Assembly: GCA_001800905.1 (NCBI GenBank)
Contig: MGWH01000006.1
Span: 271,599-335,598, forward strand
DNA from: Flavobacteria bacterium GWA2_35_26
GTDB taxonomy: Bacteria > Bacteroidota > Bacteroidia > Flavobacteriales > Flavobacteriaceae
Reading direction: 5' to 3'
Length of the DNA: 64,000 bases
The notes beneath the pieces are model-generated. The model was not told where the DNA came from and ran no database searches. It saw only the letters and a program-made list of their open reading frames with translations. Both the position numbers and the translations under genes were made by a program. Shown piece after piece: positions 24,875-35,500 of the stretch. Numbering within the stretch: the first letter of the stretch is position 1; each line of letters begins with the position of its first letter.

Positions 24875-26047
24875 CTATAATTTCAACGCTTCTTGAATAC
24901 TAATTTTAGTTCCATTATTAAAAGCTACTAAAAACGCAGAGTTATACCCTTTCGATTTGGCCTCTTTTAATAAATTCTTAGCTGTTTCATAGTCGGCTGT
25001 TTCTCCATACATATAGATAAAGGATTTTTTTAAATCTTCTTTACTTATAGGCTCCAAACCTTTAAAATTCTTCGCTTCCAAAGCTACTTCTTTTGGACTT
25101 ACTCCAATTTGAACTTTATAAATTATGGAGGTTTGCTTTTCTTTAATTGGTTCTGTTTTCTTGATGTCTTTGGTCTCAACAACTACTTTTGGCTTTTCTT
25201 GAGTCAAAGTGTCTTTAATAGGCTTTGGTGCAATTCTCTTTGATGGTTTCAATTCTTTAATTGGTAAAATTCCATCCCCAAAAAACTCATTCCTATAACT
25301 AATAATGGCGTTAGCAATTGCCTCTGCCATCTCATTCTGTCCTTCTTCTGAATTCAACAAATCTCCTTCCACTGGATTGGATACAAATCCCATTTCTATT
25401 AAAACACGGGGCATATAGGCTTTATGCAACACCATAAAAGGGGCTTGTTTTACTCCCCCATGACGTAATTTTTTTCCTAATTTCCCAAATTGTTCTTCAA
25501 CTTTACTTGCTAAAAAAATACTATTATCTAAAAACTCTTCTTGCATTAAAGTTAATCCCAAAAGAGATTCTGGCGAATTGGGATCAAATCCATCATACTT
25601 CTGCTTGTAATCTTTCTCTTTTGTAATTACAGAGTTTTCCTTTTTGGCCACTTCCAAATTAGACGCTAATTTGTTCAAACCCATTACATAGGTTTCCGTT
25701 CCATCGGCTGCGGTATTCTTATTGGCATTACAATGGATAGACACAAAAATATCCGACTTTGCACGATTGGCAATATTAGCGCGTTCAATTAAATCGATAA
25801 ATACATCGGTATCTCGTGTATAAACAATATCAATTTTATTGGTACGCTCCAAAATTTTACCCACTTTCAACACTACTGCCAAAGCAATATTTTTTTCTAT
25901 ACGACCACTATATACAGCACCGTAGTCATGAGCACCATGACCGGCATCTAATGTAACTTTAAATTTAGGATTTTGAGCTGCAATTGGCATGGAAAGTACC
26001 AATAAGAAAAAGGAATAAACACCTATTATTTTTGTATTAAAAGACAT
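24875..26047 (-). CDS. N-acetylmuramoyl-L-alanine amidase (Amidase_3) with C-terminal SPOR-like domain
   Basis: It cleaves the amide between MurNAc and L-Ala of peptidoglycan in the periplasm, typically in daughter-cell separation. The 390 residues start with a signal peptide (MPIAAQ cleavage region). The zinc ligands are visible: H37 in TLDAGHG, E51 in GRIEKNIA and a His in FVSIHCNANK; the catalytic Glu lies in LIEMGFVSN. A Lys/Pro-rich linker (residues about 270-320) leads to a C-terminal domain (YKVQIGVSPKEV...YMYGETADYETAKNLL), similar to SPOR domains that bind denuded glycan. It heads the minus-strand envelope run and is divergent from lptD. Confidence 0.93.
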   Translation of the reverse strand: MSFNTKIIGVYSFFLLVLSMPIAAQNPKFKVTLDAGHGAHDYGAVYSGRIEKNIALAVVLKVGKILERTNKIDIVYTRDTDVFIDLIERANIANRAKSDIFVSIHCNANKNTAADGTETYVMGLNKLASNLEVAKKENSVITKEKDYKQKYDGFDPNSPESLLGLTLMQEEFLDNSIFLASKVEEQFGKLGKKLRHGGVKQAPFMVLHKAYMPRVLIEMGFVSNPVEGDLLNSEEGQNEMAEAIANAIISYRNEFFGDGILPIKELKPSKRIAPKPIKDTLTQEKPKVVVETKDIKKTEPIKEKQTSIIYKVQIGVSPKEVALEAKNFKGLEPISKEDLKKSFIYMYGETADYETAKNLLKEAKSKGYNSAFLVAFNNGTKISIQEALKL

Positions 26048-26129
26048 ATATCGGAATGTTAATTTTAATTAAATCTAGATGGTTTTAAAATATTTATTTG
26101 ACTATTTTTGCCGAAAATAATATGTAAGT

Positions 26130-28865
26130 TTGGCACATCAAAAAACAAACCATATTTTTACAAAAATAGCATTTAAACCTTTGCGTACAAACTTATTTCA
26201 TATCGTTTTTCTAGGCTTTTTCCTAACAATTGGATTAGGTGAAGTATATGCCCAAGATATCAATAAAAAAACGACTGTAATACCCCCTACGAATACTGTA
26301 AAAAATACCAAAACGAATCCTGATAAATCCCTTGAATCAGCAACTGATAGTAAATCTAGATTAGTTAAAAAAGATAGCACTACGACGAAACAAGCCTTTT
26401 TAGACGGAAAAGTAAAATACAAAGCCAAGGATTATACCAAGATTGATCAGAAGAAAAAGCACATTATTCTGTATGATAATGCCGAATTGTATTATCAAGA
26501 CGTCGAATTGAAGTCAGGAATAATTCTATTGGATTATGAAAAAGACGAAGTGTATGCTGGGAGAATTAAAGATTCCGCAGGCAACTACACACAATTTCCC
26601 AACTTTAAACAAGGCGGCAATGTGGTTGAACCCGATTCGATTCGGTTTAATTTCAAAACAAAAAAAGCCATTATTTGGAATTCTCGTTCAGACCAAGGAG
26701 AGTTCAAAATAAAAGCGGCATTTACCAAGAAAGAAAATGATTCGGTTTATTTTTTAAGAGGTGCCCGATTTACTACTTCAAAAGATGTCGATAATCCTGA
26801 ATATTATTTCCAAACCAATAAGGTAAAATTTGTTCCTGGAAAAAAAGTAGTTACTGGGGTTACTAATATGGTTATAGCCAATGTTCCTACCCCAATTGCG
26901 TTGCCTTTTGCATTTTTTCCAATGTCTAAAGAAACTAGTATTTCTGGAATTCTTTTGCCAAGTTACAACGACTCTAACACGAGGGGTTTTTCCCTTCAAA
27001 ACGGAGGGTATTATTTCGCATTGAGCGATCAATATGATTTGACCATTTTAGGGGATTATTATACTAATGGAAGTTATGGAATGCGTTTTGAATCCAATTA
27101 TGCCAAACGGTATAATTACCGTGGGAATGTGAATGTACGTTTTGAAAATTTAATTTCAAGTGAACGAGGTTACCCAGATTACTCCAAACAAAAAATTTAC
27201 AACATCCAATGGTCTCACTCAAGAGATAGTAAAGCCAATCCAAATTCGAGTTTTTCGGCATCGGTCAATTTAGGTAGTAGTAAATATTTCAAACAGTCTA
27301 TTAATCAAGTCAATATTGGTTCTAATTTGAATAATACGATGAGTTCCTCTGTATCCTATACCAGAAATTTTGTAGGATCAGGTCCACAATCTAGATTATC
27401 TGTAACTGCGACGCACTCTCAAAATACACAAACAGAGCAAATTGATATGACGTTGCCAACACTGCAGTATAGTATTGACCGAATTTATCCTTTTGTAAAG
27501 AAAGATGGAACGAAAAAAGGGTTTTTCAAAAACATCAATTTACAATACGATTTAAGTGCGAAAAACAGTATTACAACAACGGATTCATTGTTTTTCAAAC
27601 CTCAAATGTTTGAAAATGCCAAAGTTGGATTCCAACACAGCATACCCCTAAGTACGAATTTTAAATTATTTAAATACTTCAGTGCTTCTTCTTCTTTAAA
27701 TTATAGGGAAGTTTGGTATACTAAAACCATCAATAAAAATTATGATGCCACTCAAGGAAAAGTAATTGATACCGAAGTAAAAGGTTTTGATGCTTTTAGA
27801 ACCTATTCATTTTCATCCAGTCTTGGTACAACAATATACGGTACATTTAATCGAGGCGCTAATAAAAAAATTCAAGCCATTCGACATGTAATGCGTCCTT
27901 CTATTTCTTATGGGTATACACCTAGTTTTGAAAAATATTACGATACTTATGCAGCCGATGGAAGTGGAACGATGTTGAAAGAGTACTCCCGATTTGAAGG
28001 CGGGATTTTTGGTTCACCAAGTAGTTCTAATTCCAATAGTTTAGGATTTGATTTAAGCAATACCATTGAAGCTAAGGTAACCGATAGGGATAGCACCAAA
28101 ACAGAAGCTAAAAAAGTGATGTTACTAAACAATTTAAATTTATCTACTAGTTATGATTTAAATGCAGACGGAGTAAAAACTTTAGCCTGGTCACCTGTTC
28201 GAGTGAGTGGTGGTACACAATTTTTTAACGATAAAATGAATGTCAATTTTGGAGCTACTTTAGATCCTTATGCGATTGACAATTCTGGGCAACGAATCAA
28301 TGTGTTTAATATTGATAATGGGGGAAGTTTATTTCGTATGACAAGTGCCAATATGACGTTGAATTATTCGCTATCCAGTTCAGATAAAGCTAAGAAAATT
28401 GATACGGATCAGACCAAACGAAATGGTGGTCGTGAAGACGATTTATTTGGTAAACCCAATTTAGGAAACGACCAAAAAAGTTTGTTTGACGATACTGAAG
28501 AAAAAGGGGAAGATACTATTTCAGAATTTTTCCACTCTAAATTACCTTGGGACATGACCTTTGCCTACTCTTTAACCTATGGTAACAACAATCGTGAAAA
28601 GAAAATAATTGGAAACTCTATAATGATTTCAATTAATGCTGATTTAACTCCAAAATGGAAAACTGGAATTTCAACTGGATACGATTTCGTTCAGAAAGGA
28701 GTTACCTTTACCCAAATTCGATTTGAAAGAGATTTATTAAGTTGGAGAATGGATTTCAATTGGTCTCCCTTTGGAACCTATGCGAATTGGGGTTTCTTCA
28801 TCGGAATTAAATCTGGGGTGTTAAGCGACATCAAATGGGATAAACGAAGTACAATCATTCGATAA
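26130..28865 (+). CDS. lptD: LPS-assembly protein LptD, Bacteroidota type
   Basis: LptD is the outer-membrane beta-barrel that inserts lipopolysaccharide. The 911-residue product has a signal peptide (FFLTIGLGEVYAQ), an N-terminal OstA/LptA-like beta-jellyroll (about 90-220: KHIILYDNAELYYQDVELKSGIILLDYEKDEVYAG) and a long beta-barrel region ending with aromatic strands (FGTYANWGFFIGIKSG). The start is a TTG at 26130 because no ATG precedes the signal peptide in this frame; another TTG at 26181 is possible and still leaves a full signal sequence. A -7-like TATTTTTG lies about 20 bases upstream. It is followed by ridA after 10 bases. LptE is not adjacent. Confidence 0.88.
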   Translation: MAHQKTNHIFTKIAFKPLRTNLFHIVFLGFFLTIGLGEVYAQDINKKTTVIPPTNTVKNTKTNPDKSLESATDSKSRLVKKDSTTTKQAFLDGKVKYKAKDYTKIDQKKKHIILYDNAELYYQDVELKSGIILLDYEKDEVYAGRIKDSAGNYTQFPNFKQGGNVVEPDSIRFNFKTKKAIIWNSRSDQGEFKIKAAFTKKENDSVYFLRGARFTTSKDVDNPEYYFQTNKVKFVPGKKVVTGVTNMVIANVPTPIALPFAFFPMSKETSISGILLPSYNDSNTRGFSLQNGGYYFALSDQYDLTILGDYYTNGSYGMRFESNYAKRYNYRGNVNVRFENLISSERGYPDYSKQKIYNIQWSHSRDSKANPNSSFSASVNLGSSKYFKQSINQVNIGSNLNNTMSSSVSYTRNFVGSGPQSRLSVTATHSQNTQTEQIDMTLPTLQYSIDRIYPFVKKDGTKKGFFKNINLQYDLSAKNSITTTDSLFFKPQMFENAKVGFQHSIPLSTNFKLFKYFSASSSLNYREVWYTKTINKNYDATQGKVIDTEVKGFDAFRTYSFSSSLGTTIYGTFNRGANKKIQAIRHVMRPSISYGYTPSFEKYYDTYAADGSGTMLKEYSRFEGGIFGSPSSSNSNSLGFDLSNTIEAKVTDRDSTKTEAKKVMLLNNLNLSTSYDLNADGVKTLAWSPVRVSGGTQFFNDKMNVNFGATLDPYAIDNSGQRINVFNIDNGGSLFRMTSANMTLNYSLSSSDKAKKIDTDQTKRNGGREDDLFGKPNLGNDQKSLFDDTEEKGEDTISEFFHSKLPWDMTFAYSLTYGNNNREKKIIGNSIMISINADLTPKWKTGISTGYDFVQKGVTFTQIRFERDLLSWRMDFNWSPFGTYANWGFFIGIKSGVLSDIKWDKRSTIIR

Positions 28866-28875
28866 ATAAATAATT

Positions 28876-29259
28876 ATGAAAAAAATACTCTTTACAGACA
28901 AAGCGCCTGCTCCTATTGGTCCTTATAATCAAGCCGTACTTTCAGGAAATACCTTATATACATCCGGTCAAATTGCTATTGACCCAGCAACTGGAGATCT
29001 AGTTTTAGATTCTATAGAAATTGAAACTAAGCAAGTAATGGAAAACATGAAAGCGGTATTGGAATCTGCTGGGATGACTTTTGAAAATGTAGTTAAGTCA
29101 ACCATATTCATTTCAAACATGAATGACTTTGCCTCAATAAACAGCGTTTACGGCAGTTATTTTATCGAAAAAACCGCTCCAGCTCGTGAAACGGTTCAAG
29201 TGGCTTGTTTGCCAAAAAATGTAAATGTAGAAATCTCTATGATTGCGGTTGCAAACTAA
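28876..29259 (+). CDS. ridA: RidA-family reactive intermediate/imine deaminase
   Basis: RidA hydrolyses reactive 2-aminoacrylate-type enamines and imines made by PLP enzymes. The 127-residue product is full length and highly typical: APAPIGPYNQAV at the start, TSGQIAIDPATG, QVMENMKAVLESAG and the key Arg in APARETVQVACLPKNVNVEI. It starts 10 bases after the lptD stop and is probably cotranscribed with it. It ends 18 bases before the convergent kinase gene. Confidence 0.96.
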   Translation: MKKILFTDKAPAPIGPYNQAVLSGNTLYTSGQIAIDPATGDLVLDSIEIETKQVMENMKAVLESAGMTFENVVKSTIFISNMNDFASINSVYGSYFIEKTAPARETVQVACLPKNVNVEISMIAVAN

Positions 29260-29277
29260 AATTAACTACAATTAAAT

Positions 29278-30129
29278 TTATTTATTAGCTACGTGATACG
29301 CAATCAATCCGTCGATTGGTCGTCTTAACACGTTGCCTAATTTAATTTGGTATTTTTCAAAAGTTACTTCTAATTCTTCTTTTAGGTAAAAAGCAATCGA
29401 ACCTACAAAATGAACAGGAACTTCTTGGTAATTATCGTATTGTCTGATGTAATTTTTAACAAAAGATTTCATCCCTTTGTAGATGATTTTTTTACAGAAA
29501 GGATCTTCTTTGTGTTGGATTAAGAATTTGGCAAAAGTCGCTAAATACGCATTTGGATTAGCTTCTTTGTACAATTTGCTCTTAATAAAATCAGGAGTCA
29601 TATCGTATTCTTTTTCAAATTCAACTGCCAAATGTTGAGGCATTTTATTGAAATAATACTTTCTGATTAATTCTTTTCCGAAAACATTACCACTACAATC
29701 ATCCATGATAATGTATCCTAATGATTGTACTTTTTGATGTAATTCTTTGCCGTCAAAATAACTGCAATTAGAACCCGTACCCAAAATACTAACAATCGCT
29801 TTTTCTCCTTTTGGAGTTGTCGCAAAAACCGCAGCATAGGTATCTTCTTCAACTACAACAATAGCATTAGGGAAATAGGCTTGAAAAACTTGAGAAAGAA
29901 ATAATTTCATTCTTTGAGTTCCACAACCAGCACCATAGAAGAACAAATGAGTCGCCTCATTTTTATTTTGCAAAATATCAAAACGATCGTTCAAACGTTC
30001 TATCACTTCAGCTTCATCCAATATTTCTGGATTAAGACCTAAGGTTTGTGTTGTGAACAAAATTTTACCACTATCGTCTATGGCAATCCAATCGGCTTTG
30101 GTAGAACCACTATCAACTATTAATTTCAT
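29278..30129 (-). CDS. BadF/BadG/BcrA/BcrD ATPase-family protein, probable N-acetylglucosamine kinase
   Basis: An ASKHA-fold ATPase of 283 residues. The N-terminal DSGSTKADW is the phosphate-1 motif, GTGSNC (near residue 110) the phosphate-2 motif, and FVGSIAF near the C-terminus resembles the adenosine loop. Bacteroidota members of this length are usually annotated as N-acetylglucosamine kinase, phosphorylating GlcNAc salvaged from cell walls, but the sequence alone does not prove the substrate. The frame extends 13 codons upstream to 30168 with a lysine-rich stretch; MKLIVDSGS is preferred since the fold begins there. It is not obviously in an operon. Confidence 0.88.
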   Translation of the reverse strand: MKLIVDSGSTKADWIAIDDSGKILFTTQTLGLNPEILDEAEVIERLNDRFDILQNKNEATHLFFYGAGCGTQRMKLFLSQVFQAYFPNAIVVVEEDTYAAVFATTPKGEKAIVSILGTGSNCSYFDGKELHQKVQSLGYIIMDDCSGNVFGKELIRKYYFNKMPQHLAVEFEKEYDMTPDFIKSKLYKEANPNAYLATFAKFLIQHKEDPFCKKIIYKGMKSFVKNYIRQYDNYQEVPVHFVGSIAFYLKEELEVTFEKYQIKLGNVLRRPIDGLIAYHVANK

Positions 30130-30231
30130 CTTTTGGTTTTTTGGGTTTGTTTTGGTTTTGGATTTCAATTTCCAAAGCTAAAAAATTAAACTTTTAATAA
30201 CGTTTTGGAAATAAGAAAAATAGTAAAAAAT

Positions 30232-30264
30232 AAAATCCCGTTACAATAACAATAACGGGATTTT
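30232..30264 (-). terminator. gap terminator
   Basis: AAAATCCCGTTA / TAACGGGATTTT with a 9-base loop, 17 bases past the gap stop codon on the minus strand. Confidence 0.85.
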
Positions 30265-30280
30265 ATTGAAAAAAATCGTA

Positions 30281-31291
<1,011 letters not shown>

Positions 31292-31366
31292 TTAATTTTA
31301 ATTTTAGTTTATTTAGTGTGATTGTTATTTTTGATTTGGCTTTCCAACCAAAAATTAATTTATTTT

Positions 31367-32353
31367 TTAGATGGATACAATATCAGATACGCGTAATAAT
31401 TCGGCATCAATTTCTGAATGCCCTTTAATCGCTTGTTCTAAAGGAGTCAGTGTAATTTTATCTTGATTGATTCCTGCCATAAAGTTTGATTTTCCTTCTA
31501 GCAAAGACTCAACAGCTTTCACCCCAAGTCTACTCGCTAACACTCTATCAAAACAAGATGGAGAACCACCTCTTTGCATATGACCCAAAACAGAAACTCT
31601 TACATCGTATTCCGGTAGATTAGATTCTACGTAATCTTTTAATTCAAAAACGCTTTTCCCAATTTTATCCCCTTCAGCAATAACCACAATACTTGATGAT
31701 TTTCCTGCTGCTTTACTCTTTTTAAGTGAATCTAACAAACGGTCTAATCCCATATCTTCTTCAGGAATAAGAATCTCTTCTGCTCCTGCTCCAATACCTG
31801 CATTTAATGCAATATGTCCCGCATCTCTTCCCATCACCTCAACTAAGAACAAACGGTTGTGAGAACTTGCTGTATCGCGAATTTTATCAATTACTTCAAC
31901 AACAGTATTTAAAGCGGTATCATATCCTAGAGTATGGCTAGTGCCAAAAATATCATTATCAATCGTACCTGGAATTCCAATTACAGGAAAGTTGTATTCT
32001 GAATTGAATAATAACGCTCCGGTAAAACTTCCGTCTCCACCAATAACAACAAAAGCATCGATTTCAGCTTTTACCAAATTATCGTATGCTTTTTTTCTTC
32101 CTTCTGGAGTTTTAAATTCCATAGAACGAGCCGATTTTAAAATCGTCCCCCCTTTATTAATAATGTTGTTAACGCTACGAGGACCCATTTCTTTAAAGTC
32201 ACCTTCAATCATTCCTTGGTAACCTCTGTAAATACCCACACATCCAATATTATGAAATGCACAAGTTCTTACAACTGAACGGATAGCAGCATTCATTCCT
32301 GGTGAATCACCACCAGAAGTAAGAACACCTATTTTTCTTATTTTGTTTGACAT
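31367..32353 (-). CDS. pfkA: ATP-dependent 6-phosphofructokinase
   Basis: It phosphorylates fructose-6-phosphate to fructose-1,6-bisphosphate, the committed glycolytic step. The 328-residue protein has GVLTSGGDSPGMNAAIR at the N-terminus, IGGDGSFTGA near 105 (a Gly after GD fits ATP, not pyrophosphate), the catalytic GIPGTIDNDI with the key Asp, and the LGHMQRGGSP substrate motif. It is followed by gap. A TAATTTAG box with TTTG 18 bases upstream, on the minus strand just ahead of the ATG, is a plausible promoter. Confidence 0.97.
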   Translation of the reverse strand: MSNKIRKIGVLTSGGDSPGMNAAIRSVVRTCAFHNIGCVGIYRGYQGMIEGDFKEMGPRSVNNIINKGGTILKSARSMEFKTPEGRKKAYDNLVKAEIDAFVVIGGDGSFTGALLFNSEYNFPVIGIPGTIDNDIFGTSHTLGYDTALNTVVEVIDKIRDTASSHNRLFLVEVMGRDAGHIALNAGIGAGAEEILIPEEDMGLDRLLDSLKKSKAAGKSSSIVVIAEGDKIGKSVFELKDYVESNLPEYDVRVSVLGHMQRGGSPSCFDRVLASRLGVKAVESLLEGKSNFMAGINQDKITLTPLEQAIKGHSEIDAELLRVSDIVSI

Positions 32354-32545
32354 TATTGTTTGTATTTGGCGCTAAATTAGTAAACGCTCATTAGTTTCAA
32401 AGCGATGTTTTTAATAAATTATAGAACTATTTAAAATTCAAACGTTTTCGTTAATAAGTTTTAAATTAGCGAATTAAAAATAGTATTTTTTTAAGAAAAT
32501 GTAATTAAACAGTTATATTTTGATGATAAATCAATTGTGCCCTAA

Positions 32546-35500
32546 TTAGTCCTCCTCTGGCACCCTTCCTTCTCTATTTTGTTTAGGTTGTTCCTTAGTT
32601 GATTTTTTAGAGGTCGAAAATTGAATGAATTCCGGAGTCATATCCGAATCCTGGTCCAAATACTCTGCAGGAATCGTTAGTATTACTCTTTTTTTCTTGA
32701 ACATTTTTTGGATTAATTCCTTAAAAGTATCAAAATCAACTTCATACGTAAATCCTAATCCTTGGGTATAACCAATCCCTTGTCCAATATAATTAATATC
32801 ATTCTCCTTATTGAATATCCGCCCATTCAAAGTGCCCTCTTCATTCAATCTCCAAAGCAATTCTACATTTCCAATAAACGCTGTTTGGTTGATGCCGCCA
32901 AAAGGAACACCGAACTTTCCATTAATTGTAATTCTTTCATTAATTTTTGAGGAAATGGATGCTTCAAAACGACCGTCTGTTTCTTTTCCTAAGCGCCTAT
33001 CTGCTCCTACAACATTAATTCCGACATTAAATTTTTCATCTTCAGACTTGATGACATTACCTAATAAGCCTGTTGCTGTTTCAAACAAACTACCCGACAA
33101 ATCACTTTGACTCATTCCTTCAGAACTCAAGAAGCTTCCCGTGGAAAGCAAATATAGAGCCTGTGTTTGACGAACTTCTTTGTCATATAATTTGGTTTGG
33201 ATTTCTGATTTCAAAACCGAACTTACAGTAGGGAATTCTATATTAAAATCGGGATCAGGACTCATCAAATCTCCTCTAATTCCAATAACCACTTCTACAG
33301 GTACTTTCTTGTTAAAGGATGAATTATCAATTAACAACGATGGATTGGCAGTAGTTTTGTATACCGCCTCTAAATTCAATTGTGCTTTTAATGGATTCCC
33401 ATCCCAAGAAATAGATCCTCCCTTTTTTACAGTAAAGCGTTTATTGATACCTGTTGTTCTAAAATTATAGGTTCCTTCATAGGCTTGGAAATCGCCCCAC
33501 ATATTGAATTTTCCTAAAGTATTAATTTTAAACAAAAGCGACCCATTCCCTTTACCCTTCATTCCGTGTCCAGAATTTCTATCCAATATCACTTCAACCT
33601 CAGCGTCAGGTGTGATATTAAAATCAAACTCTAGTTCCAATCCATTGTAATCTCGAACCTTTTCAATTATTCCTTTTTGCAAATTGAATTTTTCTTTTGC
33701 TGTTACAAAATGCAAAAACGAATTCTCACTTACACTCTCTGAATTATTTATTGGAATTTTTATAGAAGTCCCTTTTTCAGACTTCGCATCTACAACAATT
33801 TTAAGGTTATTAGTTAATCCATTTATTGTTGCTGAACCATTAATAAATGCAGTACCAAAGTAAGCAGCGTCATCTTTGTCTTTTGTATCTAATGCCAAAA
33901 AACGTTTCGAAGCAACGGCCAAATCTAATTTCCAATTGGAAAAATTCTTGTGTTCAATATTTCCATTAAGCAAACCTTTAGTCCCGTACTTGATATCTGT
34001 TAATGAATTATTTCTAAATAGAAATTTCTCATCTGTTACATCCACAATGGTTCTGGGAGCCAACTCATAATCAACGCCAATGTACGGAATACTCATTCCT
34101 GCTTTATCAAGATACAAGCGTCCGTTAATTTCTGGCGAATTGACATTGCCCTGAATCGTAGCATTTCCTGATACTAAACCACGAATATTAGTCAGAATCT
34201 CTCCACCTACCGAGCTAAGTGTAGCCAACTTAAACTCATCAAATTTAACACGCAAATCAAGCAGTGTTTCATTATTTTGAATAGCAAGATTTCCTCCAGC
34301 ATTGAACGATTCAAAACCGTTATTATTTATTGTCGAGCTAATTGCAAAATTGGACAAACTCTGATCCCCTTCGATATCAAACTGAAGCACACCAAGGTTT
34401 GTTTTGTTCAATTGCAACTGATCAATAGCTAAAGAAGCTGTTGGTCTATATATCGCATTGTCTTGCTTAAAATTAACTGCTCCATTAATATTTCCATCAA
34501 AAACAAATAAATCATCCTCTGGTGTAATTTTATTTAGATTGACATCTTTAAAGCTCAATTTTAAATCTTTATACTTTGAACCTCGAAGTTTACCCAATAA
34601 TTCAATACGTTGGTTTTCATGCGAAAGAACAATATCCTCGATGGTAAACTCTTTTAAATCTTTATCAAACACAATTCGATTATCTTGAGTATCATTTTCG
34701 TTCAAAAACCACAAATAATCTTTAAACTTTATTTCTGATTTACTTATACCAACCACATTCTTATTTTCCTTGTTTATGGTATGATACAAGTTCAAATTGA
34801 AAAAATCTTCTCCTTTATTGCCGCCCTTAAATTCAGTTCTAACAAACAGTGAATCTTTCATTGTCACATTTATCAAACTGAAATCTCGGATTTTATAATA
34901 TTTACATTTAATCGAATCCATTTCAATAAAGGCATTGTACAATGGATTTTTATTATCCACATTAACTCGAACATTATCTAATGTATTTTCAGAAGCAACG
35001 ATTTGTGGGGAATTGAAATTTAATTTAAATTCATTTTTATCAGAATTGATAGTACCACTTAACTTTGTATTGGATCCAATTGACACTTTTGGAAAAAGTA
35101 CTTCAACAATTTTATTATTAATTGAAAAATCAAAATTTAAAAATTGTCCTTTTTCCACCTTATTAGGTTTGTAATTGGCATACAAACTTCCTAACGAATT
35201 TTCTATCAATTGCTGTAACTGGTTGAACTTGTATTTCCCTTCAATTTTACCTTCTACAATATCTGGCGAATTTACTGTAATCGTTCGTTTATTTGCCGAG
35301 TCAAAACTTGAATTGATAGCAAAATCATCAAAGTAATAGGTTGATTTAGAATTAGTGTAGGTCGTCCGATTAACAAAAACATTCCCTGATAAATTATCTG
35401 CTGAATTACCGCTAGCTTGAACTACGATATCCCCTTTCAGGATAGATATCGAATCATTAGTGAAATGTAACTTATTTAAATTAGCGTTATCAATAGCGAT